Shown here piece after piece: positions 42,997-55,952 of a stretch of DNA of 64,000 nucleotides (its first letter is position 1; every line of letters starts with the position of its first letter). The stretch is taken from positions 62,001 to 126,000 of the forward strand of contig SAJS01000001.1 of NCBI GenBank assembly GCA_004017535.1, read 5' to 3'. The position numbers and the translations under genes are program-made. The notes under the pieces were generated by a model. That model was not told where the DNA came from and did no database searches. It saw only the letters and a list, made by a program, of their open reading frames with translations. The DNA is from Mesorhizobium sp. (GTDB lineage: Bacteria > Pseudomonadota > Alphaproteobacteria > Rhizobiales > Rhizobiaceae).

Positions 42997-43536
42997 TCAC
43001 ACCTTGGCGGTGGGCGCCTTCCCGTTCGCGCCGTCGAGCAGGGCGATCAATCCCTTGAGGATATCGATCGGCGGCGGCGGGCAGCCCGGGATGTGCAGGT
43101 CGACCGGCACCACGTCCGACACGCCGCCGACGACAGCGTAGCTGCCGGCGAAGCAGCCGCCGTCCTTGGCGCAGTCGCCTAATGCAACCACCCATTTCGG
43201 GTTGGGCGTCGCCTCAAAGGTGCGCTTCAACGCCTCGCGCATGTTCTTGGTCACCGGTCCGGTGACCATCAGCACGTCGGCATGGCGCGGCGAGGCGACG
43301 AAGCGGAAGCCGAAACGCTCGATGTCGTAGAAGGCATTGTTGAGCGCGTGCATCTCGAGCTCGCAGCCGTTGCAGGAGCCGGCGTCGACGGCACGGATCG
43401 ACAGGCTCCGGCCGAGTTTCCGGCGCGCCATGCCGTCAAGCGCGCGCGCCAGCTCGTCGACGGCAGCATCGCTGGCTTGCGGCGCGCGTTCCGTCAGAGG
43501 CGGCCGGATCAGGCTTTCGAAGAGCAGTTTTCGCAT
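42997..43536 (-). CDS. hyfI: HyfI-like small subunit (NuoB / [NiFe]-hydrogenase small-subunit family)
   Basis: A 179-residue iron-sulfur subunit of a complex-I-like membrane complex. It keeps all four cysteines for the proximal (N2-type) [4Fe-4S] cluster: Cys55 and Cys58 (DAGSCNGCELEMHALNN), Cys122 (ALGDCAKDGGCF) and Cys152 (IPGCPPPPIDILKGL). Other conserved parts are RHADVLMVTGPVTKNMREAL. It is the last gene of the operon, 4 bases after hyfG. With the large subunit's nickel site absent (see hyfG), this cluster more likely passes electrons to or from a quinone or an unknown partner than to hydrogen. Confidence 0.9.
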   Translation of the reverse strand: MRKLLFESLIRPPLTERAPQASDAAVDELARALDGMARRKLGRSLSIRAVDAGSCNGCELEMHALNNAFYDIERFGFRFVASPRHADVLMVTGPVTKNMREALKRTFEATPNPKWVVALGDCAKDGGCFAGSYAVVGGVSDVVPVDLHIPGCPPPPIDILKGLIALLDGANGKAPTAKV

Positions 43537-43540
43537 GGTT

Positions 43541-45067
43541 CTACAGGTCGTGGCCGGAATAGGAGCAGTTGAACGATTTGTTGCAGAGCGGGAAATCGGC
43601 GACGATGTTGCCTTCGATCGCCGCTTCCAAGAGCGGCCACTGGAACCATGAGGGGTCGCGCAGGTGGCAGCGCTCGATCAGGCCGTCCTCGCCGATGCGC
43701 AGCCAGGCAAGGATGTCGCCGCGAAAACCCTCGACCAGTGCCATGCCTTCGCGCGGCCCTTCCGGGGCAGCGAGGTCGACGAGGGTCGGACCGGCGGGCA
43801 GCCGCCCGAGAATCTGCTCGGCCAGCGACAGGCTCTGCTCGACCTCCCGCACGCGGATCCAGACGCGCGCGTTGACGTCGCCCTCCTGCAGCACCGGCAC
43901 ATCGAAGGCGAGCTCGTCATAGGGCGCGTAGCCCGGCATGCGCCGCGCGTCGAAATCTCGGCCCGAGGCGCGCCCGACATAGCCGCCTGCGGCATATTGC
44001 CGGGCAAGCTCGCCCTTGAGCCGGCCGGTCGCCACCGTGCGGTCCTGCAGCGAGGCCGTGTTGTCGTAGAGCTCGACCAGATGCGGGAAGCGGCGCCTGA
44101 TTTCCGCGACCAGCGATCGGATGGCGCTGGTGCCGGCCTCATCCAGGTCGCTCGCCGTGCCGCCGGGCACGATGCGGTCGCGCATCAGGCGGTGGCCGAA
44201 GGCCGCGTCGGCGGCGCGCAGCACGCGTTCGCGCAGCACGCCGCAATGCGCGTGCATGATCGCGAAGGCGGCGTCGTTGCAGATTGCGCCGATGTCGCCG
44301 AGATGGTTGGCCAGGCGCTCCAATTCGGCCATCAGCGCCCGCAGCCAGATCGCGCGCCCCGGCGGCGTAATGCCGAGCGCCGCCTCCACCGCGCGGGCGA
44401 AGGCGAGCGAATAGGCGACAGTGCTGTCGCCTGAAGTCCGGCCCGCGAGTTTCGCGGCACGATCGATCGATGCGCCCTGCATCAATCCTTCGATGCCCTT
44501 GTGCACATAGCCCAGCCGCTCCTCCAGCCGCACCACGGTTTCGCCGCCTGCCGTGAAGCGGAAATGCCCCGGTTCGATGATGCCGGCATGAACCGGCCCG
44601 ACAGGAATCTGATGGAGGCTCTCGCCCTCGGCCGCCAGGAACCGGTAGGACGACGCGGCCGCCGGCCCGCCGGGCCGCGCCGCCAGCGGGTGGCTGATGC
44701 CCCACTGGCCATGATCGAGCCAGCGGCGGGTGTCCGGGAGGCCTTGCGGCGCCAGCCCGAAAAGATCCGCCGCGGCGCGTTCGAGCCGGAGCGCCGGTGG
44801 ATGGTGCTGGCCGACCGACGGGTAACGGCCGCCACGGCAATCCAGGCTGATCACGCCGATGGTCTGCGCCTCGTCGAGAAGCGCCATGTGCACCTTGTCA
44901 GGCTCCCCCCACAGGCCGAGCAGGCTCCAGCGTCCGGCGGCGAGCTGCTCGACGGCGAGGTTCCAGGTCTTCGGAGCGACGACAGCTCGCCGCCAGGGCG
45001 CGTGATGTTCGACCTGGCGGTCGGCCTCGATGAGATCGGCAAGCGCGGGTATGTTTTTCCTGCTCAT
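43541..45067 (-). CDS. hyfG: HyfG-like large subunit lacking the [NiFe] cysteine motifs
   Basis: A 508-residue fusion of a NuoC-like N-terminal domain and a NuoD/hydrogenase-large-like domain. ATG at 45067. Family motifs: PVGPVHAGIIEPGHFRFTAG, RLEERLGYVHKGIEGLMQG, LAFARAVEAALGITPPGRAI, WLRALMAELERLANHLGDIG and SYSGHDL at the end. In true hydrogenases the first CxxC precedes LAF.RAVE; here the stretch is AGRTSGDSTVAYS with no cysteine. The C-terminal DPCxxC is also missing, replaced by DPSWFQWPLLEAAIEGN and DFPLCNKSFNCSYSG. Nickel binding is therefore not expected. M. tuberculosis Rv0087 is, as I recall, a similar case. Confidence 0.88.
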   Translation of the reverse strand: MSRKNIPALADLIEADRQVEHHAPWRRAVVAPKTWNLAVEQLAAGRWSLLGLWGEPDKVHMALLDEAQTIGVISLDCRGGRYPSVGQHHPPALRLERAAADLFGLAPQGLPDTRRWLDHGQWGISHPLAARPGGPAAASSYRFLAAEGESLHQIPVGPVHAGIIEPGHFRFTAGGETVVRLEERLGYVHKGIEGLMQGASIDRAAKLAGRTSGDSTVAYSLAFARAVEAALGITPPGRAIWLRALMAELERLANHLGDIGAICNDAAFAIMHAHCGVLRERVLRAADAAFGHRLMRDRIVPGGTASDLDEAGTSAIRSLVAEIRRRFPHLVELYDNTASLQDRTVATGRLKGELARQYAAGGYVGRASGRDFDARRMPGYAPYDELAFDVPVLQEGDVNARVWIRVREVEQSLSLAEQILGRLPAGPTLVDLAAPEGPREGMALVEGFRGDILAWLRIGEDGLIERCHLRDPSWFQWPLLEAAIEGNIVADFPLCNKSFNCSYSGHDL

Positions 45068-45071
45068 GCGT

Positions 45072-46523
45072 CTACCCCAGGATACCGGCGACATGCTGGA
45101 ACCACGCCACCAGCGGCGCCGGCAGATAGATGCCGGCGGCAAACACCAAAGCGAGGTGCGAGTACATCGGCACATAGGACGCCTCGACCGGCGCCATGCC
45201 GCCGCGCGGCTCGCCGAAGGCGACGCCGGTCAGCCGCAGCAGCAGCGCGCCGATGGCGATGAGCAGCCCGAACACCAGCGGGATCGCCAGCCACGGATGC
45301 CTGGCGAAAGTCGAGCTGACGACCAGGAATTCGCTCATGAAGATGCCGAGCGGCGGCAGGCCGGCAATGGCCACGACGCCGATCACCAGCGCCCAGCCAA
45401 GTCCGGGATGGCTTTCGGTCAGCCCCCTGATCTCCGAAATCTTCTGCGTGCCCTTGACCTGCGCGATATGGCCGACGGCGAAGAAAATCGCCGATTTGGT
45501 CAGGCTGTGCATGACCATGTGCAGCAGGCCGGCGAAATTGGCGAGCGGGCCGCCCATGCCGAAGGCAAAGACGATGATGCCCATATGCTCGATCGAGGAA
45601 TAGGCGAACAGGCGTTTGATGTCGCGGCGGCGGTAGAGCATGAAGGCCGCGAAGATCAGCGAGGTCAGTCCCATCGTGACCATCAGCGGCCCGGGTCCGA
45701 TCGCCTGCGGGCTCGCCGCGAGCAACAGCTTGAAGCGCAGCACGGCATAGAGCGCGACATTGAGCAGCAGGCCCGACAGCACCGCCGAGATCGGCGTCGG
45801 GCCCTCGGCATGGGCGTCGGGCAGCCAGGCGTGCAAGGGGGCAAGGCCAACCTTGGTGCCGTAGCCGAGCAGCAGGAAGATGAAGGCGACGCTGAGCAGC
45901 GCGGGATCGAAACGCGCCGCCTTTTCGATGAGCACCGACCAGACCATGGCGTTGGTGCCTTCACCGACGATCGGCTGCGCGGCCATGTAGACGAGGATCG
46001 TTCCGAACAGCGCGAGCGCGATGCCGACGCTGCCGAGGATGAAATATTTCCACGCCGCTTCCAGCGCCTCATGCGTGCGGTAGATGCCGACCATCAGCAC
46101 GGTGGTCAGTGTGGCAAGCTCCACCGCGACCCACATCAGGCCGATATTGTTTGACACGAAGGCGAGGTTCATGCCGAACATCATGATCTGGTACATGGCG
46201 TGGTAGAAGCGCAGGTTAGGCGCGGTCAGCCGGCCGGTCTCCAGCTCATGCGCGATGTAGGACGCGCTGAACACGCTGGTGGTGAAGCCGACGAATGTGT
46301 TGAGCACGATGAAGACGATGTTGAGGTCGTCGACCAGCAGATACTGTCCCGGGGCCGGCCGGTCGGTGACGAACAGCGACAGCGCCGCGAGCAAGGTGAA
46401 CAGGCTGGCGATGACGTTCACGAGGGCCGTCATCTTGTAGTTCGGCATTGCCGCCAGGATGGCCGCGGCACCCGCCGGGATGAAAAGGATCGCGGTCACG
46501 GCGTCGAAGGAAAACCCACTCAC
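45072..46523 (-). CDS. hyfF: HyfF-like proton-channel subunit (NuoL/M/N antiporter family)
   Basis: A 483-residue, roughly 14-helix membrane protein of the Mrp/Nuo antiporter family. The channel motifs are present: LMWVAVELATLTTVLMVGIY (the helix with the conserved Glu), GYGTKVGLAPLHAWLPDAHA (Lys of the proton half-channel), YRRRDIKRLFAYSSIEHMGI and LLHMVMHSLTKSAIFFAVGH. These residues are needed for proton movement and look intact. It overlaps the hyfE gene by four bases and is followed by hyfG. It should couple electron transfer in the peripheral arm to ion translocation. Confidence 0.92.
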   Translation of the reverse strand: MSGFSFDAVTAILFIPAGAAAILAAMPNYKMTALVNVIASLFTLLAALSLFVTDRPAPGQYLLVDDLNIVFIVLNTFVGFTTSVFSASYIAHELETGRLTAPNLRFYHAMYQIMMFGMNLAFVSNNIGLMWVAVELATLTTVLMVGIYRTHEALEAAWKYFILGSVGIALALFGTILVYMAAQPIVGEGTNAMVWSVLIEKAARFDPALLSVAFIFLLLGYGTKVGLAPLHAWLPDAHAEGPTPISAVLSGLLLNVALYAVLRFKLLLAASPQAIGPGPLMVTMGLTSLIFAAFMLYRRRDIKRLFAYSSIEHMGIIVFAFGMGGPLANFAGLLHMVMHSLTKSAIFFAVGHIAQVKGTQKISEIRGLTESHPGLGWALVIGVVAIAGLPPLGIFMSEFLVVSSTFARHPWLAIPLVFGLLIAIGALLLRLTGVAFGEPRGGMAPVEASYVPMYSHLALVFAAGIYLPAPLVAWFQHVAGILG

Positions 46524-47185
46524 CGGCGTTCTCCCCGGTAGTCGTCGAGCGCGCCGATATCGACCGAATCGAACCGTTCGCGGATGCGGAACAGGAAGAC
46601 GCCGATGACGATGAAGGCGATCAGGATCGAGAAGGCGACGCTGATCTCGACGACCAGCGGCATGCCCTTGGCGCCGGTGGCGGCCAGCACCAGCCCGTTC
46701 TCCAGCGACATGAAGCCGACGACCTGGCTGACGGCGTTGCGCCTGGTGACCATCACCAGCAGGCCCAGCAGGATGATCGACAGCGCGAAGGCGAGGTCCT
46801 CGCGGGCGAGCGGATCGGCCTCGGGCGTCACCCGCAGCATCAGCACCATGGAGAGCGTCACCAGCCCAATGCCGGCAAGCATGGTCGGGCCGATGCCGAC
46901 CGCGGTCTCGATGTCGCGGTGGATGCCGAGCCGCTGGATGATGCGATGCAGCCCGACCGGAATGACGATCGCCTTGAAGACCAGCGCGATTGCCGCGGTG
47001 ATGTAGAGATGATGCGCGTCCTGGATGTAAGCCTGCCAGGCCACTGAAAGCGCGAGCACGACGGCATGCAGCGCAAAGACGTTGATCAGCGCGAACAGGC
47101 GGTCCTGGTAGAGCATCATGAAGGAGATCAGCACCAGGCTGCCGGCGAGCACATGGGCGATGTCGAAGGTGAGACCGTTCATCAC
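46520..47185 (-). CDS. hyfE: HyfE-like membrane subunit (NuoK-related)
   Basis: A 221-residue membrane protein with about six to seven helices. Conserved family parts are ITAAIALVFKAIVIPVGLHR near residue 65, MSLENGLVLAATGAKGMPLV near 160 (the NuoK-like Glu in SLENG) and a C-terminal FRIRERFDSVDIGALDDYRG. HyfE corresponds to NuoK fused to an extra N-terminal part. ATG at 47185, with further Met codon next to it. It overlaps hyfC and hyfF by four bases on each side, so the operon is tightly coupled. Confidence 0.9.
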   Translation of the reverse strand: MMNGLTFDIAHVLAGSLVLISFMMLYQDRLFALINVFALHAVVLALSVAWQAYIQDAHHLYITAAIALVFKAIVIPVGLHRIIQRLGIHRDIETAVGIGPTMLAGIGLVTLSMVLMLRVTPEADPLAREDLAFALSIILLGLLVMVTRRNAVSQVVGFMSLENGLVLAATGAKGMPLVVEISVAFSILIAFIVIGVFLFRIRERFDSVDIGALDDYRGERR

Positions 47186-48138
47186 AGGCTCCGCGAGACG
47201 AACAGCAACAGCGTGCCGAGCAGCGCCAGCATCAGCGCGGCGCCCAGGAAGTCCGGCACGCGGAAGACACGCATCTTGGCGACCGCCGTCTCGAACACGG
47301 CAAGCAGGATGGCGAGCACCGTGAGCTTGCAGAGATAGGCGGCCACGCCGATGGCCAGCGATTTCGGGCCGGTCCCCCCGCTGTCCAGCCCCCAGGGCAG
47401 GAAGACGCAGGAGATCAGCGACATGTAGAGCAGCAGCTTGAGGAAGGTGGCCAGCTCGATCATCGCCAGATGGCGGCCGGAATACTCTAGGATCATCGCC
47501 TCATGCACCATGGTGAGCTCCAGATGCGTGGCCGGATTGTCGACCGGTATGCGCGCATTCTCGGCTATCGCCACCATCACGAGCGCAATCAGCGACATGC
47601 CGAGCGACACCCGCAGTCCGACCTCGGGAGAGCCCATGAAGGCGGCGACCGTCGAGAGCTGCGTGGCCCCGGCCAGCAGCGCCAGGCTGAACACGATGAG
47701 CAGCATCGCCGGTTCGGCCAGCGACGCGATCATCACCTCGCGGCTGGCGCCGAGGCCGCCGAAGCTGGTGCCGACATCCATTCCCGCCAGCGCCTGGAAG
47801 AAGCGCGCGCTGCCGAGCAGCGCCACGATGACGATGAGGTCGGCGGTCCAGCTGAATTCGAGGCCGGTGGCGAATGTCGGGACGAGCGCCGCCGCAACCC
47901 AGGTGGCGGCGAAGATCAAATAAGGCGTCACCCGGAACAGCCAGGATGCATTTTCAGCCAGCACGACCTCCTTGCGCATCAGCCTGACGAGATCGCGATA
48001 GGGCTGGATCAGCGAGGGTCCCTGCCGCCTGACCAGCCTTGCCTTCGCCTTGCGCACGAAGCCGATCAGCAGCGGCGCCAGCAAAAGCACGACCAGCATC
48101 TGCGCGCCCTGCACGGCCAGCTGCGAGATCATGGCCAT
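47182..48138 (-). CDS. hyfC: HyfC-like membrane anchor subunit (NuoH/HycD family)
   Basis: A 318-residue membrane protein with about eight helices. The NuoH/HycD signatures are present: RRQGPSLIQPYRDLVRLMRK (the GP.G.lQP.D..K loop), VGTSFGGLGASREVMIASLA, AENARIPVDNPATHLELTMV (the acidic E-channel loop) and HEAMILEYSGRHLAMIELAT. The start is the ATG at 48138, ten bases inside the hyfB 3' end. This subunit binds the peripheral arm (hyfG/hyfI) to the membrane and, in complex I, forms the quinone chamber. Confidence 0.92.
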   Translation of the reverse strand: MAMISQLAVQGAQMLVVLLLAPLLIGFVRKAKARLVRRQGPSLIQPYRDLVRLMRKEVVLAENASWLFRVTPYLIFAATWVAAALVPTFATGLEFSWTADLIVIVALLGSARFFQALAGMDVGTSFGGLGASREVMIASLAEPAMLLIVFSLALLAGATQLSTVAAFMGSPEVGLRVSLGMSLIALVMVAIAENARIPVDNPATHLELTMVHEAMILEYSGRHLAMIELATFLKLLLYMSLISCVFLPWGLDSGGTGPKSLAIGVAAYLCKLTVLAILLAVFETAVAKMRVFRVPDFLGAALMLALLGTLLLFVSRSL

Positions 48139-50144
48139 AGCGCGAGCACCAGAAGCAGGATGATGAGGTAGAGGAAGACCAGCGTCAGGTAGCGGCGGAT
48201 GGTCAGGAACTGCAGGTGGTTCAGCCGCTCCGTGGTGAAATCGATCGCGCCGGTGATCGGCTGGTAGAAGGTCTCCCAGGCCACATCGTGCATCTCCACC
48301 TTGAGTCGCGCCGGCTCCAGCGCGCCGGGAGCCGGCATGTCCACCGTCTCGCGCGAGCGGAAAGCGAAGCCGCCAAAGACGCGGCGAATGGGCTGAGCGA
48401 AGCTGACGGCCGTGTATTGCGCGGCCGGCACCGCATCCGGGAAGCCGCATCCCCACGCAATGCCCCGGCGCAGCGCATGCGAGGCGAATCGGTGGATGAA
48501 GAAGGCCGCGAGCGACGCCGAGATGGTGATGAAGACGAAGACCAGCAGGCCGTTATAAGAGCTGCGGCTTTCGGCGATAGGCACGATCGACAGCCAGGGC
48601 TGCGCCATCTGAACCGGCATGCGCTCGCCGACGAGCGGAAGCGTCACCGTCGACAGGCTGTCGATGACGAAGCCTGGCAGGATGCCGGCGAGCAGGCAAA
48701 GGGCGGCAAGCACGGCCATCGCCGCCAGCGACCAGCGATCGACTTCGTGCGCGCGTTCCGCCGCCGCCGACCGCGCCCGGCCAAGGAAGGTGATGCCGAA
48801 TGCCTTGACGAAGCAGGCCGCGGCAAGTGCGGCCGACAGCGCCAGCATGCCGCCGACCGCGGGCACGATGACCTTCAGCCCCCATTGCGGCAGCTCGGGG
48901 CTACGCAATATGGCCTGGAAGACCAGCCATTCGGAGGCAAAGCCGTTGAAGGGTGGCAGCGCCGAGATCGAGACGCAGCCGATGAGGAAGACAAAGCTGG
49001 TCACCGGCAGGCGATGGATGAGGCCGCCGAGCTTTTCCATGTCGCGTTCGCCGGTTGCCGAGAGCACGGCGCCGGCGCCGAAGAAAAGCAGGCTCTTGAA
49101 GAAGGAATGGTTGAGCACATGGAAGAGCGCCGCGGTGAAGGCCAGCGCGGCCGCAGACGGCATGCCGTGCGCCTTGAAGGCCAGCGCAAGGCCGAGGCTG
49201 GTGAAGATGACGCCGATATTCTCGATGGTGGAGTAGGCAAGCAGCCGCTTCAGGTCCCTTTCCATCAGCGCGTGCAGGATGCCCAGCACCGCCGTCACGC
49301 CGCCGATGAGAAGCACCGCGACGCCCGACCACCATGCCGGCTCGCCAAGCAGGTCGAACACTACGCGGACGAAGCCATAGACGGCGACCTTCGTCATGAT
49401 GCCGCTCATCAGCGCCGAGACGTGGCTGGGTGCCGCCGGATGGGCAAGCGGAAGCCAGGCATGCAGCGGCACGAGGCCGGCCTTGGAGCCGGCGCCGAGC
49501 AGCATGAGCACCAGCACCGCGCCGGCGGCGAACGGGCCGGGATGCGCCGTCCGCATCGCGTCGAACGCATAGGTTCCCGCCGGCCCGGCCAGCAGGCCGA
49601 ACGCAAGCAGCAGCGCCATCGTGCCGAAGCTTGCCATCACCAGGTAGATATAGCCGGCCCGCCGGTTGGCCTCGTCGCGGTGATGCGCCATGACCAGCGC
49701 CCAGGAGGCGAGCGACATGAATTCCCAGGACAACAGGAAGCTGAAGGCGTCGTTGGCCAGCACCACGAGGTTCATGCCGGCGAGGAAGGCGGGATAGAAT
49801 GGCAGAACCCGATGCGGCTGGGATTCATGCCGGCCATAGCCGAGGCCGTAGAGGCTGGTGATCGTGCCGCCCAAATTGACGACGACGAGAAAGAACGCCG
49901 ACAGGCCGTCGAGGCGGAACCGGGCGCCGGTCCAGGGCAGGCCGAGCGGCAAGGTGGCGGAGACCTCGCCGGGGTTGCCGGCGAGATGGCCGGCAGCAGT
50001 CGTGAGCATCACGGCTGAAATGACAAGCGTCGCGCCATAGACCAGTCGCGTCGCGGCGGCGAGCCGGCTGGCGGCCGCGGCCATTATGGCCGTTGCCAAA
50101 AACGCGGCAGGACCGCACAGCAGAAGGGCGACGGTCGAATTCAC
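48129..50144 (-). CDS. hyfB: HyfB-like proton-channel subunit (NuoL family)
   Basis: A 671-residue, 15-plus-helix antiporter-like subunit. Motifs: DAFSFLLSWEFMSLASWALV (conserved Glu), GAGSKAGLVPLHAWLPLAHP (channel Lys), LMERDLKRLLAYSTIENIGV and ALFHVLNHSFFKSLLFFGAG. A C-terminal extension beyond the channel core (AWGCGFPDAVPAAQYTAVSF) is typical of HyfB/HycC. It is the second gene of the operon, overlapping the xre-type regulator gene by four bases. Confidence 0.92.
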   Translation of the reverse strand: MNSTVALLLCGPAAFLATAIMAAAASRLAAATRLVYGATLVISAVMLTTAAGHLAGNPGEVSATLPLGLPWTGARFRLDGLSAFFLVVVNLGGTITSLYGLGYGRHESQPHRVLPFYPAFLAGMNLVVLANDAFSFLLSWEFMSLASWALVMAHHRDEANRRAGYIYLVMASFGTMALLLAFGLLAGPAGTYAFDAMRTAHPGPFAAGAVLVLMLLGAGSKAGLVPLHAWLPLAHPAAPSHVSALMSGIMTKVAVYGFVRVVFDLLGEPAWWSGVAVLLIGGVTAVLGILHALMERDLKRLLAYSTIENIGVIFTSLGLALAFKAHGMPSAAALAFTAALFHVLNHSFFKSLLFFGAGAVLSATGERDMEKLGGLIHRLPVTSFVFLIGCVSISALPPFNGFASEWLVFQAILRSPELPQWGLKVIVPAVGGMLALSAALAAACFVKAFGITFLGRARSAAAERAHEVDRWSLAAMAVLAALCLLAGILPGFVIDSLSTVTLPLVGERMPVQMAQPWLSIVPIAESRSSYNGLLVFVFITISASLAAFFIHRFASHALRRGIAWGCGFPDAVPAAQYTAVSFAQPIRRVFGGFAFRSRETVDMPAPGALEPARLKVEMHDVAWETFYQPITGAIDFTTERLNHLQFLTIRRYLTLVFLYLIILLLVLALWP

Positions 50145-50452
50145 GGCTGGCTCCCGCCCGATTCGACCTGGCCGCCATCGGGTTCGGGCGCCTTGGCGGG
50201 ATCGAAACCGCTCTTCAGCCGCACCCCGCGCCCGCCGCCTGGGCTCGGCGCGCCTTCCCCGATCAGTTCGATGCCGGAGATCTCGAGCGCCGCGATCAGC
50301 TTCATCAGCGAATCGACATTGCCCCGGATGATCGAGCCGCTGGCTTCCATCCGCTGGATCGTCGGCACCGATAGGCCGGACAATTCGGCAAGCCGGCGCT
50401 GATCGATGCCGAGCAGCGATCTTGCGGCGCGCAATTGCGGTGCGGTTATCAC
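50141..50452 (-). CDS. XRE-family helix-turn-helix regulator heading the hyf-like operon
   Basis: A 103-residue protein. The N-terminal half is a Cro/C1-type helix-turn-helix (APQLRAARSLLGIDQRRLAE, LSGLSVPTIQRMEASGS) followed by NVDSLMKLIAALEISGIELI. The C-terminal third is a Gly/Pro/Lys-rich tail (APSPGGGRGVRLKSG). Being the first gene of the operon and coupled to hyfB, it probably autoregulates the complex genes. The likely signal is unknown. An ACATT-AA-AATGT inverted repeat lies about 50 bases upstream. Confidence 0.88.
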   Translation of the reverse strand: MITAPQLRAARSLLGIDQRRLAELSGLSVPTIQRMEASGSIIRGNVDSLMKLIAALEISGIELIGEGAPSPGGGRGVRLKSGFDPAKAPEPDGGQVESGGSQP

Positions 50453-50503
50453 CGAGGACTCACTCGTTCACTTCTGAGATATGAGGTATCGGTGCTGTAG
50501 CCT

Positions 50504-50515
50504 ACATTAAAATGT
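50504..50515. promoter_or_regulatory. Small inverted repeat upstream of the xre-hyf operon
   Basis: ACATT-AA-AATGT at 50504-50515, in an unusually AT-rich stretch 52 bases before the xre start codon. It is a possible operator of the XRE regulator or part of the operon promoter. The arms are only 5 bases, so chance occurrence is possible. Confidence 0.3.
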
Positions 50516-50651
50516 TCTATCGTCAAGGATTGATGTTTAGGACATCTATGTTGATGGCGCGACAGTGTGGGCCAAAGCGCGGCAGCCCTTTGGTCAGTAC
50601 GGCCCCCGATGTATGAGCCGGTATCATGGTGCCGCGATACGGAAGGGCTTC

Positions 50652-51311
50652 TCAGCGCTCCGCGGCCGCATAAACCAGCGCCAGGATGCATGGAGAGGTG
50701 GCAAAACGGACGGCCAGGCGACGGCCCGGCGAAGTGACTGCTTCACCTTTTTCGAAATCGACGGCGATGTCCTCGAAACCCAACACGCGACCGTCGAGCG
50801 GGAACGATGCCTTGTAGGCCGCTTCCTTGACCGCGAACAGGATACGGCCGCCCAGCTTCGGATCGAGATCAACCAGGCGATCCTTCGGTGCGGCAACCAT
50901 GGTCCGGAGGTCGGCGGGCAATGGCAAGGCGGGTTCTATGTCGACGCCGACGCTTCGCAGCGCGTCGGATCGTGCGACGACTGCCACGGCCATCGTCCCG
51001 TCATGCGCGATCGAGCCGACAATGCCGGCCGGCCAGATCGGGCTTCCCGATCGGCCGCGCAATATCGCGGGGTTCACGCATCCCAGACGCCGCAGCAATT
51101 CATGCGCGATGTGGCGGCCTGCCCCCGTGGCGGCGCGCGCGCCGGGTTCGCGCGTCGCCATGGAAGCGCTTTCCACGGGCAGGATGTATTGGTCGTCGCC
51201 GGCGAGGATATGACGGCAACCGACGCTCAGGCCGGGCGGCGCGAGGCCGGCCAATGCCTGCTCGACGCTGTGTTGGATGCTTGCCGACATGCCTTGCGGC
51301 CGGGTGTTCAA
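50652..51311 (-). CDS. 4'-phosphopantetheinyl transferase (EntD/Sfp type)
   Basis: The enzyme attaches the phosphopantetheine arm of CoA to a carrier-protein serine. 219 residues from a TTG at 51311, or 212 from the ATG at 51290. EntD-type motifs: GSPIWPAGIVGSIAHDGTMA (the W/GS.sH region), SVGVDIEPALPL (Mg-binding Asp and Glu) and LFAVKEAAYKASFPL (the conserved KEAAYKA). It is the last gene of the NRPS-GNAT-PPTase operon, so its obvious client is the carrier domain of the upstream synthetase. A long intergenic gap with the divergent hyf operon leader does not exist: the two operons are tail-to-head on the same strand. Confidence 0.93.
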   Translation of the reverse strand: MNTRPQGMSASIQHSVEQALAGLAPPGLSVGCRHILAGDDQYILPVESASMATREPGARAATGAGRHIAHELLRRLGCVNPAILRGRSGSPIWPAGIVGSIAHDGTMAVAVVARSDALRSVGVDIEPALPLPADLRTMVAAPKDRLVDLDPKLGGRILFAVKEAAYKASFPLDGRVLGFEDIAVDFEKGEAVTSPGRRLAVRFATSPCILALVYAAAER

Positions 51312-51315
51312 CGCT

Positions 51316-51782
51316 CTATCCGCCCAGTTCGAGCACGGCGATCATCTCGTCGTCTTCGTCCAGTCCTTGCTCGACGAAACTGAAGCCGGCGTAAAGCCGG
51401 CGCGCCGCCTCGTTCTCCGGTTCATAGCAGATCGCAACTCGGCGGATGTGGCCGAGCTTCGCAATCTCTTCCAGCGCCTTGCCGACAGCGGCGCGGCCAA
51501 GGCCCCTGCCTTGCTCCCGGCGGTCGATCATAAAGCGATAGATGATCGCTTCGTCATCGTCCTCGGGCGCGCTGTACATGAGGAATCCGACCACGCGCCC
51601 GGCGCAGACCACGGCGCGGGCGATCGCCACGTCATCCTGCTTGGCCTCCGCCAGCGATTCAGCGTTGGAGGCGACGTACTCCTGCTGCTCCGGCAACAGT
51701 TCGAGCGCCAGTATCGCCGCCCGGTTGCCCTTGCCGACAGGCTCCAGGGCAACCGGCCGGTCGCTGGTGCCGGCGCGGCGCG

Positions 51783-51786
<4 letters not shown>
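51316..51786 (-). CDS. GNAT-family N-acetyltransferase in the NRPS operon
   Basis: A 156-residue Gcn5-type acetyltransferase: AIARAVVCAGRVVGFLMYSA (beta-4 region), YRFMIDRREQGRGLGRAAVG (the acetyl-CoA pyrophosphate loop Q/RxxGxG/A) and AICYEPENEAARRLYAGFSF (motif B). It resembles SpeG/diamine-type enzymes in the sequence YEPENEAARRLYAGFGF-like end. The start is a GTG at 51786 overlapping the NRPS stop (GTGA). Cotranscription suggests it acetylates the amino groups of the polymer product or its monomer, for modification or self-protection. This is inference. Confidence 0.88.
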
Positions 51787-55853
<4,067 letters not shown>

Positions 55854-55952
55854 CAGAGAACCCCGCGGGCTCCTATACGCCCGCATTATGTGATTGGTGA
55901 AATGACAAAAAACTAACGACGGCCGGCCAGGCGCCTTCTTCGCGGACGGTGA

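Noticed and set aside
48216-50018. A 600-residue plus-strand open frame opposite hyfB
   Set aside because: The same kind of GC-rich shadow. The minus strand carries clear NuoL-family motifs throughout.
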